Part shown: one piece after another, positions 23,301-35,941 of the stretch
Layout: each line of letters starts with the position of its first letter
How positions within the stretch are numbered: the first letter of the stretch is position 1
Origin: Scatophagus argus
Taxonomy: Eukaryota > Chordata > Actinopteri > Scatophagidae
Assembly: GCF_020382885.2 (NCBI RefSeq)
Contig: NC_058497.1
Span: 15,864,330 to 15,928,329, forward strand
DNA length: 64,000 nt
Direction: 5' to 3'
Notes under the pieces: generated by a model
The model's input: the letters and a program-made list of their open reading frames with translations, nothing else
Database searches by the model: none
What the model was told of the DNA's origin: nothing
Translations under genes and position numbers: made by a program

Positions 23301-25408
23301 AGAAGTGAATCTAAAATTAAAGTTGTAAAGTAATAAAATCAAATTTTCTTTAAAAAAAAGTCTAATTTGAAAGAGCAGATAGCAATTTCCAAACTAAATA
23401 AAAACTTCCATGTACTGTTCCATTGGACCGTGTGGTGAAGCTGCAAGTTTCTGCTTTTACTGAAAGACAAAACACATGCAGTCCTGTACAGTAAGTACTC
23501 ATACGCTCTTTGCATGTGGTGAAGCGGTGGGATTTTTCACTCGCGATGTGCTGAAACGTGCATTCCGTCATCACTGTTCATTCCCCAGCACCCTCTCAAA
23601 TACAGCTCTAAGCAAATACCTCTGCATTCACCCCGGGTTAGTCAGACCTTCAGGCTGAGTGTTACCACAAACCATCCAGATGCAGACAATGAGTAGCATG
23701 AACAAACACTTCTTGACTGCTTCCTGTAAACTACTCGACCATACTATATCCTTTATGATATAACACATTAATCACATCCTCCAGCTGGTTTTTACCGCCG
23801 AGCTTGACTTTCCTCAGGACCTCTGGCTGATGTTTAGGGGCACAGACTGGAGGGTGGATCAGTGCAGACTCCTGCCAGAGGAGCTTTGCCCTCTGAGGAG
23901 GGCAGGGCCAGACCAGTCCTCCAGGGTTGTCAGGTTTGGCACACTCTTCTCAAACAAGTACAGATATGGAGCTAAGTAGGCAAACGCGCGACACAAACAT
24001 AACACATGCACTCAGGGTGACAGCATGCCTTGTGTAGCGAAGGCTGCACTCGGAGACACACCTTTCATTAGTGGAGCCAACAAAAGAGACAGAGATCGCA
24101 GCCGTTGGGGAGACTCCAACAGGGCACACAAACACATACCACAGCAACAAAAACATCAACGGTCGCTATGCCAGCTGAGCGTTCTATGTACATAATGATT
24201 ACAGAAAGAAGGGAAGGAATTAACTTTATTACTGCAGATGCAGAGGAGGGTGGGAAACACTCTACTCCTAAAATGAACCTACTGCCTGCCGGAGACTGGC
24301 TACTGTCAGTGTGGAGACATGCGTTCAGTCAGCAGACCTAATATGATGATCACAATCCCCTTTTCTGTTCCCCTTTCATTGCAAACTTTTGTGAGTCCAA
24401 TGGGAAGGCTTGTTTTCAGGAACTGAGTAAATGACACATGATGGTGTCAGCTCTTCTGCATAAATCTTCTCCTTTTTTCAGTTTAAATTCATCAGACAGT
24501 GACTCATGGAGAAAATGCTGAGACACGGACACACACTGAAGTAAGATCAAAAGTGAACTCACGGTGAGCGGCAGGGAGCAGACCACAAAGATGACAGTGA
24601 TGAGCGCCAGTAGCACCAGGTGATCCATCTCCTCTTCCCCACGTCCGAACCAGGCCAGGCTCAGCTTCCTCCTCTTGCCTGTGGAGACGACCGAACCGCG
24701 CCGCAGCATCTGGCTCCGGTGCATCTGGCACAGGCTCATAATCACTGAGCCGTTGCACACAAACACAGCCAAGATCAGCAGTGCCATGAGGGAAGAGTAG
24801 GACAGGGAGAAGGCCCGTACCAAGTTGGCCTGGTCATCCCCTGTTGCATCCATGTCAATGAAGCACCACGTCCCGGGGCAATACTGTCTGAATTTGCCGT
24901 AGCCAGCGTATGGCAGGAGGCAGAAGGCCAAAGAGAACAGGTAAATAAAGAAAAGAGCGAATTTGGCAAACCTACGGCGAATGTGTACAGAGTAAAAGTA
25001 AGGGTGGCTGATGGCCAGGCAACGCTCCACGGCCATAGCGCACAGGATGAGCGTGGGTGCCAGGCCGAAGAAACTCATAGCGAAGCCGAAGAGGTTGCAC
25101 AGTCTTTCGCCGCCCAGACTTATCAGGGACATGTTGCGGGCGTAGGAGATGAACACAGATGGGCTGAGGAGGCAGGTGCCCAGCAGGTCAGTGAGGGCCA
25201 GGCCGGTCACCAGGATGCAGAAGACCGAGGACCTGGAGCGATGCTCCTTCTGGTGCACCCCGAGGATGAAGAGAGCCAGGAGGTTCCCCACCACACCGGC
25301 CAGAAACATGATGATGCTCGTTGCTGGCTTGCTTTGCCCATTCACGGTGAGAGTTTCATTGCAGGTGGCATTGGTACATGATCCGTTTGAGAGCATGTTT
25401 TTGTTCAT
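4748..25408 (-). CDS. ptger2: Prostaglandin E receptor EP2-like GPCR, complete, two coding exons
   Basis: Coding exon 1 is 24563-25408 (282 codons) and exon 2 is 4748-5035 (95 codons plus TGA), giving 377 residues against about 358 for human EP2. Both exons break in phase 0, and the intron of 19,527 bp interrupts the end of TM6 after CSLPLT, the conserved prostanoid-receptor position. Seen: N-terminal sequons NGS, NAT and NET; TM2 [23 protein letters not shown] in place of DRY ([17 protein letters not shown]); the ECL2 prostanoid signature [13 protein letters not shown]6 [22 protein letters not shown]7 [15 protein letters not shown] with the conserved Arg; then a short basic tail. Known role: Gs-coupled plasma-membrane receptor for PGE2 that raises cAMP. 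EP2 is favoured over EP4 by the [15 protein letters not shown] and CSLP(L/F)T matches and by the short third loop and tail. Which teleost copy (a or b) cannot be told. Confidence 0.87.
5288..5319. repeat. (TA)n microsatellite
   Basis: An uninterrupted run of about 16 TA units near the 3' end of the ptger2 intron. Confidence 0.9.
9941..10414 (-). mobile_element. Short Tc1-like transposon remnant, copy 1 of 4
   Basis: The termini are inverted: tatagataaaagtattggga at the left and ataatacttttgtctata at the right. On the minus strand the interior reads as the C-terminal part of a Tc1/mariner transposase: [20 protein letters not shown], then [26 protein letters not shown]. The last part is the conserved block with the second Asp and final catalytic region of DD34E transposases. 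At about 475 bp it is well short of an autonomous Tc1 element (about 1.3-1.6 kb) and lacks the DNA-binding half. It is inactive. Confidence 0.8.
12446..12800 (-). repeat. tRNA-headed SINE-like repeat with ATGG tail
   Basis: Read on the minus strand it starts with a tRNA-like head: GTTAGCACTGTCGCCTCA, then an exact Pol III B-box GGTTCGAATCC (in gggattcgaacctggg, about 12749-12764). The body contains the familiar teleost stretches TTTGCATGTTCTCCCTGTGC and GCGGTATAGAAAATGGATGG. It ends in a (GGAT)n tail at 12446-12460. The A-box is degenerate. The same sequence type is scattered through many fish genomes; the SINE label is inference from the B-box and the tail. Confidence 0.6.
22306..22344. repeat. 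Perfect 17-bp inverted repeat with 5-nt loop
   Basis: The arm GGCCTTGGATGTTATAT (22306-22322), loop atcac (22323-22327) and exact reverse complement (22328-22344) form a perfect hairpin. The flanks do not extend the pairing. There is no sign of a transposon end. A replication template-switch (snap-back) duplication would make such a structure. Confidence 0.85.
23147..23166. repeat. (CA)n microsatellite
   Basis: About ten uninterrupted CA units inside the ptger2 intron. Confidence 0.85.
24563..25408 (-). CDS. ptger2: ptger2-like coding exon 1 (N-terminus to TM6)
   Basis: The start is placed at ATG 25406-25408 (MNKNM), which has A at -3. A second ATG four codons on also has A at -3 and could serve. 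The same frame is open upstream to an ATG at 25654, but that stretch crosses a good splice acceptor (ttgttccacag, exon from 25628) and reads as unrelated sequence, so it is rejected. The exon ends CTCACC|GTGAGT with the donor at 24562-24561. It carries TM1 to TM6 of the receptor. Confidence 0.88.
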
Positions 25409-25798
25409 GTTTAACTTGTTGAAATAAATATGCCAGCTCAGTATGGAAGTAACAAGGAATTCCCAGACAACAGAGGGAAATCCTGACCTCTTGACACCAT
25501 CATTCGGCAACAGAGAAGGCAGGGATGTATGGTATGACCCATACTGCTGCGATGACTTAAAACATGACTTTCCCTTCTCTCTTTCAGTCACTGCGCCTCT
25601 CTTACTTGCAGGCGGTGAAGAAATGTTTCTGTGGAACAAATGATACAAGAGCAAACCTCAGTACTGACTAAAACTGTCATTCACTCACGTTAAGTGTTGT
25701 CTTTCCAGCATGTTAACGTCTTTTCGGTTACTACTGTGGTCTCACGCTGTGAAACTCCTTTATCAAAATAGTTAAAGTGACTAAAAATCATCACTCAC

Positions 25799-25990
25799 CT
25801 TCCCCGTGCTCGACCGAAAAGCAACACTACTTAAGTAACTGTTCAAAAAAAAAAAAAAAAAAGTTTCTTCTTCAGCTTCTTCTCACGTGGATTCAGACTT
25901 CTAAATTATAAAGACAATAAGAGCAGCCGGTAGCGCGTCGGCAGATCCGGACAGTCAGACACACAGACAGACAGAGCGCATGGACTCCGA
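25799..25990 (-). other. ptger2: Probable 5'-UTR exon and promoter-proximal region of ptger2
   Basis: On the minus strand GAGCACGGGGAAG|GTGAGT forms a strong donor at 25799/25798. It pairs with the acceptor at 25630-25629 to make a 170-bp intron upstream of the start codon. The 5' edge is unknown; about 25990 is a guess. The sequence just upstream is relatively CpG-rich (gccggtagcgcgtcggcagatccgg, 25926-25950) and holds a CACGTG E-box near 25885, as expected close to a vertebrate promoter. Splicing is inferred from sequence only. Confidence 0.45.
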
Positions 25991-28667
25991 GTCTCCTCCG
26001 CTTACTTTCTCTCTCTGTTAATTTCCCTCTCTGTGTGTGTGCGCCTCCCAGTCACTTTCGGGTCTTCGTGAAGTCCCACCCACTGCACTGGTGCGCCGAA
26101 AAGACGATGTCGGATCACATTCAAGTAAAAAGCGAGTTGAAATGTAAAAACAAAACAAAAACTAAGAAGAAAACGTCGCTTATTTCTGCTGACATTTTTC
26201 GCACTTTAAAGACATTACAGTTCAGTTACAGGAGCAGATAGAGGCGCATTATGAGCAGTTTAAGTTTAGACATAACCTCAAAATATGTTACTTTAATACT
26301 GAACTATAAATGACTCTCAGGCACAGATCAAATTGATAAAGTGATTTAAAAAATGCCCAACTGACTTGTTACCCATGTGAGCTGTAAAAAAAGGGAAAAA
26401 AAAAAAAGATCAATTAGTCTTTCAGTGAGTGTTTGTTTTGGCAGTATGTCTTTTGAGGTTATGAAAGGTTCTCTGAATAGCCTTAATCTCTGTTAGTTTA
26501 ACTTCCATGTCTATGATACAACTCTCCCAAGAAATGGTGGACAGGCTGAATATAAATGCAATGAAAGAAAAAAATCCCCATCTTGTTTGAGTCTGATGGG
26601 TCATTCATCTCTGCTTTATTTTGTTGTATTTGTGCAGCCTTTGGCAAAATACCTGAGTGGAGACAATAAGAAGACTCTCAATGTGCTGCCAAATGTTTGA
26701 GCAGGGTCTGAGAAATGTGGAGAAAAATTCAGAAAACACAATTTGTGCTCATACAAAAATATGCAACAAGGACTCTCACACCAGGGAAAGATGTAGCGGG
26801 ATCCCCGAGTAAGTGATAAGCACTGATACAACAACCTAAAATCTACATCTACAAATAAAACTCTTGCATTCAAACCTCAACTGTAAATATTCATATAAAG
26901 TAATCTCCATGACTGCAAGAAGGCTCAGTGTTTTTGCTGCTCTTTCGTCCCAGCAGACACTGACCTCATCCACTTGCCCTTATGTGATTCACCTGTGGCT
27001 CATTGTGATAAACCAAACATCCAAAGTAGTTTTGACTTGCTATTTCTGATATGACCTCTTCAGAAAGCGTATATGAAGTGTATCTCTATTTTACCACACC
27101 TTTGTCTTTCTTAATGCTATATTTACCATCTGTTTCCCTGCAATGTGTGAAATCAGAGGTTTGATCAGACAGGAAAAGTGAAAACACGTGCGCGTGTGCA
27201 TGGATTTTTTTTTTTTTTTTTTAAATTGATTTATTTTATTTTTCTAAGCTGACTCACATGTAGGCAGAGTTGTTTTGAAAAATACTCTTCGTCATCTTCG
27301 CCACAGGCCAGCCTGACAGTTAAATTACAGGGCAAATCGACAGCTGGAGCAAAGTGCTGCGGTGATACGTCGGCTGATGAACACGAAATGACACTAAAGC
27401 ACACACATAATGAACACATGGTCATTTCCGCACACACAAGCTGTGATGAAGTTCACGAAAAGCCATTGCTACGCCTTTTCTTAACGGTTTCTTTTTCCGA
27501 CACCAAATACAAGCGCCAATAAAAAACGATCACAACCAAGAAAATATAAACTAGTGCATGGTAACAAGATTTCAGTGCTCAGTTTCCACTTCATGCTTCC
27601 TGTTTCTGTTCTTTGTAATTGGCAGAGCATAATGATAACAGCGTAGCGCCAGTGTTCAGCCGTGAATGGAGCACCGGAGATCAAGTTTCTCCTTGTTTTG
27701 CGCTCGGTAAATGAGAAATGTTGATGCACGGCTACACAGCTGGCAGTGGGTGGTAGTTTGCTGGCGCGGGTCACTGAGATCTTGTTAAACAAAGACATGC
27801 AGATATTTAATCTTCTTTTCGATTTCACTCTAGCCCTCTCCCCCCTCCCTGGAAAACAAAGCTCTAATTTACTTCCAGCTACCGCAGTGCACCTTAAGAC
27901 ATGGATGGCACGCTGGCTGTTTACAGCCGCGCTGCCGCTAAATCAAACCGGGCTGGCACTTTTAAATAAACAGCAAAGACACGGACGCCAAAAACAAATG
28001 CAGATATAGGCTATTTGCAACGCTTTCTGTAAGCCAGCAGACGACTTTGTGTATATACCAACTGTGACACCGAGATCATAACACTTGGTAAAATTACACA
28101 AGTTCTGATTAATGACACATAAAGTAGTTTACAAGAAGAGGAGCGTCCATTTACAAAAGAAAACGGGCCGCCGTTTGGTTGCACGTGCGTTGTTGATTAA
28201 AGAGCAGAAAGGTGACGCGAGTTTCACGGAGACCAAACAGCAGCTCAGGTATCACTGATACTCTAAAGATGGATGGGTGGATGACATGTTGGAACCAGCT
28301 GAGAAATCACTATGAACCGTAAAACTTTTTCTTTTTGTCATACATTAACCCCGCATATGTTTTGACAGCGGGTGCCTTCATCGGAGTGAAACGTGAAAAC
28401 ATATTACATAATGCTGAAAACATTTCGGTCTGCCTCACATCTGTCTGCTCACTGTTGTGGAGAACCCACACGTCAGATAAAGGACGTTGTTGGACGGACA
28501 GACTGCCAGATATAAGAATATCACGAGTGTTTACGTTAACCAGCTGTAATAACCAAAGATGTGGTTCATTTCAAGTACAGCCAAGAACCACCTGAATGTG
28601 AAGAGAAGAGCTCAGCTGTGTGGACTACATAAACAGGCATGAGGATGGTCAGCGACATGATACACTG

Positions 28668-28671
<4 letters not shown>

Positions 28672-28705
<34 letters not shown>
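28672..28705. repeat. (TG)n microsatellite
   Basis: Seventeen uninterrupted TG units. Confidence 0.92.
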
Positions 28706-28706
<1 letters not shown>

Positions 28707-28889
28707 GTGTCGAGATGGATATGCTCATTTTGGCGTTTCCCTTTTGAATTGAATCCCAGAGAGAAAGAGCTTCTATCCACTCATTATTTTCTTTCCCCAG
28801 GCCCTCTCTCTCTCTCTCTCCTGAACAAACCATCCCAGTCCCTTAGCCCTCCCTTAATCATTCCCAAAGACATTTGAAACGACAGTAGC

Positions 28890-29139
28890 ACACACACCCC
28901 GATCTCTGTGTAAATACCCATTGTCTGTATATATTTCTAGTCATTGTATATATTTCCGATCATCTCATTCTGGTCATCACATTCTGTATATATCTTACCT
29001 CAATGGTATATATATTTTTCTTATATTACATATATATATAACTTTTTTTATTTATTGGTATGTGGCGCTGTTACATCAAGTCAAATTCCTGTGCACATTG
29101 TACATTTGGCGAATAAAGAGATTCTGATTCAGATTATTA
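28890..29139 (+). mobile_element. LINE 3' tail, truncated
   Basis: It ends with tttggcgaataaagagattctgattcagatta (29105-29137). This is the AATAAAG plus repeated GATTCT/GATTCA terminus typical of fish CR1/L2/Rex1-type non-LTR elements. The upstream 200 bp is AT-rich and has no reverse-transcriptase reading frame, so this is a 5'-truncated dead copy. Its left border is uncertain. Confidence 0.5.
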
Positions 29140-29553
29140 AACGTGTCACATGTCAACCTTTGGCTTCAGTCTTCACTCAGTAAAAGCACCAGCGTTGGCT
29201 TGTCAAGGAACAAATTTCCGGAAGACAACCACTAGTCTTAAAAAAACAAAACAAAAGCTTTTATCACAACTCATAACTCACCATTGTTTTGCCTCTACTA
29301 GAATTACAAGACATATGGAGTCCAGGAAATGTTTTCCTTGGCTGCTTTTTTCTGACTCTAATTGGAAGCAGAATGATACAACATGAAGTAAAAACTTAAA
29401 TCTTTAGATCTTTAGCCTGATTTAAACACGAAAAAGGTCCCATTTGACGTATGTGCGTACGTATGTTGTGCGTAATGTCATGCGTTATCATATGCAGACA
29501 GTGTACGTATTACAGATCCAAGAGGAAACTCACCCTGATGGGAAGAACAGCGG

Positions 29554-29584
29554 CGTGCGTGTGTGTGTCTGTGTGTGTGTGTGA

Positions 29585-29619
<35 letters not shown>

Positions 29620-29623
29620 TGAG
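29554..29623. repeat. Interrupted (GT)n microsatellite
   Basis: About 70 bp of GT units interrupted by single GA and CT steps (gtctgtg, gagtgag). Confidence 0.9.
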
Positions 29624-32600
29624 AGGAAAAACCTCAATGTGATTGCCATATTTGTTCAGCCTTTCGTCTGTAATCATTATTATCAGGTCGGTAAGTCTAA
29701 TCATCAAATCACTCAATTAGCCAGCACATGTTTTCAGCTGTGCACGCCACAACGCCTCAAGACTTTTTTGCCTTCCAGGACTCCAATTCCTTCGTCGTGT
29801 TTGCATTTACATTCAGTAAACCAGCGGTGCAAAACAGGTTTTAAGATCCATACTGGTAAACACTGTCCAGTGTTGAAGTGGAGCTGATGGAGGCGGTGAT
29901 GGAGCTGCTGCTGCTGCCGCTGACGTGGACAGCGAGAGGCGTGAATCGCGATTCAAAGGTTTGTCTCGTACAACAGAACAAGTATGTACAATGTATAGTA
30001 GAGTACAGAGTACAATGAAATTCTTGAGCTGCTGTCTCATCCGATTTCTCTCTACAGTGTAGAAATCAGAGAAATGATAAGTGATGCTGCTGATCAGGGT
30101 TTTCTGTTGTAAAATGTACAATAAAAGTAAAAGTATTTCATGTACATGTACAGCTCTCCCAACCGCTCATGTTCTGTTTAATGGTAAGGCTTTTAAAATC
30201 TAAAAACTTGTTCGCAACATCCTGTACGCTCCTGCTTTTGTCTGTAAAATTTTGACTTTGATCGCATGTCCAATTTGACATAATAAAGCATTTAAACATC
30301 ATAGAATATAAGGTGTTAAAGCCACACACTCTTTTATTAACAGTACACATATACTCATAGATGCTTCCTTGCATATTTTATGTTATTTTATGAGTACACA
30401 TAATGAAGCTTTAAGCTCTTCGAACCGAATAAGGTGGTCCAACTGAGACCAAAACGACTCATTTAAAGTAAAACAAAATAACTTCTCAGTTCAGCTATGA
30501 CTTACATTTTAAATCCTATGATATCCCAGAGTGAATGCTGAGTGCTGAAAAAACTTTGGCAGACATGACACACACCCACAGATACAGTTATAGTACAGTG
30601 GAAGTTTACACAGGAACAGACAGGGCTTTCACAATCAGCAATCTGGATTTCACAATTCACAATGCAAACAATTGACAGGCACCTTTAATACAGAAAAAAG
30701 GCCCAGGACTGCGTTGGTTTGATGTAATTCTAACCATAATGGAATTTGAAGATGTTTTCCCCACCAACAAAGGATGTCTTTTATTTTATTTTTTTTCCCC
30801 AGGAGCTTCCCTCACTGTAGTTTCTGTCCAAACAGGCCTCGGCTGGCATGGACATCTTCTTAGAGTAGGCTTCCCACAAGGCAAATGACAGTGATGATGC
30901 TCAAACATCAGCATATTCTGCAATGGATAATCTTCGAAGATTTCCTCCTCTTCACAGCACACACCCGAACTCATCATTCATTTTCGAGATGTTTAAATGA
31001 AAGTCTATTATTAAAATCTTACTTTAAACATAACGCAGTGCAGTCCCAGACCTTTTTCACTTCTGTGTCAAGGTTCATACTTTCAAGGCCGTTTTGCAGG
31101 TGTTAAGACCGCAGTCTGCTTCTGAACACTTTGAAACTGGCAATTTGACCAGCAGCGATTTGTCAGGTGTTTGGAGATGTTAGAGCAGGGCAGGGCTTTG
31201 ATCCTTTCACTTCTTCACTCTTAACACAGCTGCTCCCATCAGTCGATTGGAAGCACACTGCCGATATAACAAAAGTTCATTGTGAGTTCTAAGGAATAAA
31301 GTATGAATTACCAGATGAGCCCGCAGAAAATTCCAGACTACTTCTGCTGAACTGAAGAAGATGTACCAAAGTGCCAAACTGAAATATCACTCCATTCCTC
31401 CCCAATTCCGTAACACAGGAAGAAGAAAGTTACAGACTGTAGTTCCTCTTTTTAGATGGAAGAAATTCTCACTTCTCTTTCCATACTGTTTCACCTCATC
31501 TGACCAGTGTCGGGCAGTTGGTGTTCAGCAGGGGTGTAGCAGTGGGACACCGTCTTGGCATGCGTCCTCGATGACTTCCTTGTTTGCGCATTCACCCCAC
31601 CCCATAACAGACTGTAAACAGTTTACGCAATAGTGGGCAGAACACTGGCATGTCGGACTCAGTCCTGGTCTCAGTTTCCAGCTACAATATGGAAACAAGT
31701 TCTGATGTGCAGATGCAAACAAGCTGGGTTTTTGTGTCTCACTGTCTTGTGTCTGTCTCTCATAGTCTTCATTGTGGTGACAATAGACACACAAACACAA
31801 ACACATGCACTACAAGAGGTTTTCCAGCACTAACGTACCAAATGACACCAGTCTTGGCTTTAAATTAAATTAAACATTTATTTAAGACTTATTGTCATCA
31901 AACTATTTGTTGAGCGTCAGTCAGAAACAGCGGTGACAAAACAACAATTCAAGGTCTACATACTCGTTCGTACTTGTTCTGGAGCTTTTGACCGTACCTC
32001 GCGGTCTTCAGCAGCAGATGGAGCTGAATTGATTGAAAGATTTTTTTTTTGTTCAAAGCTTTTATCATGCAGAGAAATTTAAAAAGTTTGTATCCATTTT
32101 GGCCTAAAGTTTGACCTTGATGGCTCATTCATTCAAACTCAACGAGGGCTAAAAGCAAACCCCATCCAATGAACACCGTGCGATATGAGGGAGTGAAGTG
32201 AGGGAACCTTGAGTTTGAGGTTGTTTGGCCACACTGTAAGCTCAGCCAGAATGTTTTCAAGATTTCTCATGAGGGTCTCAGTGCACGGTATCAGTCAGGT
32301 TTTTTACTTTCCAGGTAAGAAAACAGGCCTTCTTACATCTTTGTTTTATCTGAAGATTTGTCTTGAGCTGTGCTTATTGTTTCACCTATGGTACACTCGA
32401 CTCTAGGAGACAAAACTATCCTTTCTACTTAAAACTGCTTTTAGTTCCATTTGTATCATCATGTTCACTTACACAGACTCAACATTGTTTTTTTTGTGTG
32501 TGTGTCTAGAATTCTTAAAGAAAATTATGTTTTAAAGTTTAAAAGTCCAGTGGGGAGGATTTGTTGGGATTTAGCTACAGAAATGGAATATAAGTCATCA

Positions 32601-35373
32601 TTATGTTTTCATCACTTTATAATAACCTGAACCTAAGAACTGTTGGGTAGGGAGCTGATTGTTTTTCAACTATTATTCACGTATTTATCATTTTTGCAAA
32701 TGTATGTTAATTTTCCATGTTTTTGTGCCTGAGAATCTCCTTGAAAACAAGATGGCGGGTATCAAGGGATTCATCCTCAAATCAAAATCTGAAATAAACA
32801 CTGAATGTCAAAAACTGCAGTTGCAGTTTTAGATTTTCTTAATATATTTTTATATCATCCATCAAGGGCATTTTTTTTTAGATTACTGGACACACAGTCC
32901 AGCATAATATGGTAAAACAATAAGCCATTGCCGTCTGTTATAAGAAAAGCGTACTGGAGGGAATTTCCCAGTTAAAACCACTCCACTGATGCAATGAGAG
33001 AGTAATAATGTCCTGAGAATCAACCATTTAAGGCTAAGGGAGGATTTTCTCAAAACTAATGGTTTTGTTTGAGCATCCCACATCAGTGTCATATATTGAT
33101 TCAAGTTCACAGTTTTCCAGGGATGACACATCCATAATCTCATTTTAAATGCCTTCATACTTCTCTAAGCAGTCGCTATCGTGGTTTTAATGATCCCAAG
33201 TGATTTTGATATTGAAAACTGAAGGGAAAATATCGCTATTATGTTTATTGGATTATTGCTTATTGAAATGCTCTCATTTGTCTGTGCGATACTGAGCTAC
33301 AGTCACACCACACTCTGGATGTGACAGAACACAACAATGACCGAAATGTTGCATGAGAGGCAGTCTACTCATCAAACAAAAATCTGCACAAAATGTGTAT
33401 CTTTATTACACATTTTATCAAGTTGTTACCCTGAATACTACGGTTAGTCCTCTCAAGAGTAGGACGATCATTTCGAGCACATACTGAACATTTCTTATCA
33501 TTATCCTGTAGACGCCTTCATGTGACGCTTTTTAGTGCTGGGAACAGCAAACCACTGGAAGTTCTTGTTCTCTTTGAAACTGGAAAGGTGGAATTTGCTT
33601 GAAACTAAAAATGGAACACAAAATTGAAAGTCAAATTTATAATAAGACAATTTCAACTGCTTTGAACATGCATTTTAGAGAATAAAACTGAAAAAAAAAA
33701 AACTATCGACAGTGAAAGCTCTAAAATAGTAATTATGAGGTGGTGAAAATTCAGGAAAAGTTTGATTTTGAAGGCCAACTTTTTACCCTGCTGCAATTAT
33801 CTCACAATACATTTTTTAATTTATTAACGGTCTTCTTTATCAACTCATAAAATGAGGAAATGTGACCACATTGCAGTCATCTGATATTGGTTGTATATTT
33901 GGTGAGTGTGTCACAGGAACATCTGGTTTCAATGTTGTGGTAAATGTTTTAAAAGAATGAAACTTTGTGGCGTGAAATATTTCCAGAAAACACCGACAGG
34001 CTGAGTTGTGAAGAGGGATACAGCGTAACCGCAGCATCCCGGTTTAATTCTGGTGTATGTCATACCTCTGGGTCTCTCTGTCCTCGTGACTGGAAATGGC
34101 ACGTGAAAAATAAAAAACGAAGTGGCGAGCTCAGGGTTAACTATGGGGCATCCAAAAGGACGTTCTTGCTGTGTTTTGGGGTCACCAGTGATTTAAAGAG
34201 AAAGTTTAGGTAAGTTGAATATGTTGGTTTTCACCTCTTGCACATCCATCAAATGGGGAGTAGAAGTCTCTGAGGTAAAACAGAGGAAATATACAAACTG
34301 AGAAGAGCTGAAAGGAGTTACAGGTTGTGGCAATGAGCACATTTATCAGCTAGGCCTCCTCCCTGGAGTGTTTATCAGTCACTTATCATGCAGTTGTTCC
34401 TAAACTGTGGGTCAGGACTCTCCCACGGGGTCACAAAATGAAAGAGTCATGAGACGATCAACAGGGTAGGAAGACAGGAGAAAAAAAACATATTGCCACT
34501 GCATTTTCCAACATCTTAAATATTCAACTGAAACAGTCTGAGAAGGGGGAAAAAAGACACTCTTTGGCTGAACATACCACCAACATGTGATCTGAACTGC
34601 TTTTAAAAAAAACTCAGTTTGGCTTAAGTATGACTGTAGCTGTAGATATGGAAACAATGCACACCCACACCTTAAAACCTAATCTTTGTTTCAGTGGAGG
34701 CTGGTGATTAAGTACCCACAACAGCTGGCATGATAAGCAGAGACAACGGCCTCTGAAATCTTCCAAAGAAGCAGATGAAAGACATCAACTAAGAAGAAGA
34801 TTCTGTTGCATGTTATCTATGTTCCTGGAAGGGAAAGGATTGTGCATATATGCATTAAATGAACCACACAAACAGATTATTCCTAGAATAGTTACACAGT
34901 TCGGGTGTCGGTCTTGTTCAGTGCACTCCACAGCTTCCTGCATCTCCCGCAGGCAGAATGAAAAGGAATACTCAGTTCGTTTCTCAAGCAAAGGGGTGAT
35001 TAGGTTGCATTGCAAAGTGTACACAACCATGAGTGGTGGGTGTGGTGCACCCGAGTACACATACGAATAACTTACCACACAATTCATGCACACACACACA
35101 CACTGACATTCATATACAAAGAGATTATTTCTGGAAGGAGGAACTGGCTGGCTCAAAACGAGCTGTTTTTAATTAACTTTCATTGAAACTAGAAAAGTTT
35201 GTTTAATTTGTTCATTCAGCTGTCTTCAGTTACATTGTCTTATCTCCTTCCTGTTCTGGCTACACCTTATGTGCTGCACCTGTTCCAAATTACGTTGGCA
35301 GTTGAGTTAGAAGATGTCGAAACAGCACCACCTAGTGCTGAAGTTAAGGACAAATCTTTTGCCACAATATACA

Positions 35374-35830
35374 GTATATAGACAAAAGTATTGGGAAATA
35401 CTTCTTTATTATTGAATTCAGATGTGGTATGGGGCTGTTTTTCAGGGGTTGGGTTCAGCCCCTCACTTCCAGTGAGGGGAAATCTTAATGCTTAAGCATA
35501 CCAAGACACATTGGACAATGCTATGCTTCCAACTTTGTGGCAACAGTGAGGGGAAGGCCCTTTTCTATTCCAGCATGACTGTGCCCCAGTGCACAAAGCA
35601 AAGTCCATACTGACATGGTTTCGTGTGAAGGAACTTGACTGTCATGACCTCAACCCCATCCAACACCTACTGCATGAATGGGCAAAAATTCCCACAGAAA
35701 CTCTCCAAAATGTTGCGGAAACAGTGGAAGTTGTTACGGCTGCAAAGCTGTCTGTGCACTTAGAACGTGAGGTCAGTAAAGTCCCTGTTGGTTTATCGGT
35801 CAGTAGTCCCAATACTTTTGTCTATATAGT
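35374..35830 (+). mobile_element. Short Tc1-like transposon remnant, copy 2 of 4
   Basis: The inverted ends gtatatagacaaaagtattggga (from 35374) and cccaatacttttgtctatata (to about 35828) enclose plus-strand transposase C-terminal sequence. The block matching [21 protein letters not shown] and [21 protein letters not shown] is present but carries frameshifts. The final part (EREVSKVPVGLSVSSPN) runs to the right terminus. Same family as 9941-10414 but in the opposite orientation. Confidence 0.8.
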
Positions 35831-35941
35831 GTACCATGTTTGTGGTGGTTTCTTTTATGGTGTCAGGAACTTGTATTCATGTAACAAGACTCAGGTATTC
35901 GATTAGAGAGTGCATTGGAAGCTTGTGTATCCTGTAGCCAA

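Larger units (their letters stand above)
5036..24562 (-). other. ptger2 intron, 19.5 kb, no internal gene seen
   Basis: AT-rich intronic DNA. Recognisable contents are a (TA)n run at 5288-5319, a small (CA)/(GA) run near 6691-6714, a Tc1-like remnant at 9941-10414, a SINE at 12446-12800, a perfect hairpin at 22306-22344 and a (CA)n run at 23147-23166. Open frames here, such as 11351-11800 minus and 22140-22706 plus, look like chance ORFs. Conserved regulatory elements may exist but cannot be identified without alignment. Confidence 0.6.

Noticed and set aside
24983..25427. Long plus-strand ORFs opposite ptger2 exon 1
   Set aside because: Antisense shadows of the GC-richer receptor coding sequence, with no independent features.
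25409..25654. N-terminal extension of the EP2-like receptor to an ATG at 25654
   Set aside because: The extension crosses a strong splice acceptor (AG at 25630-25629) and reads as non-receptor sequence.
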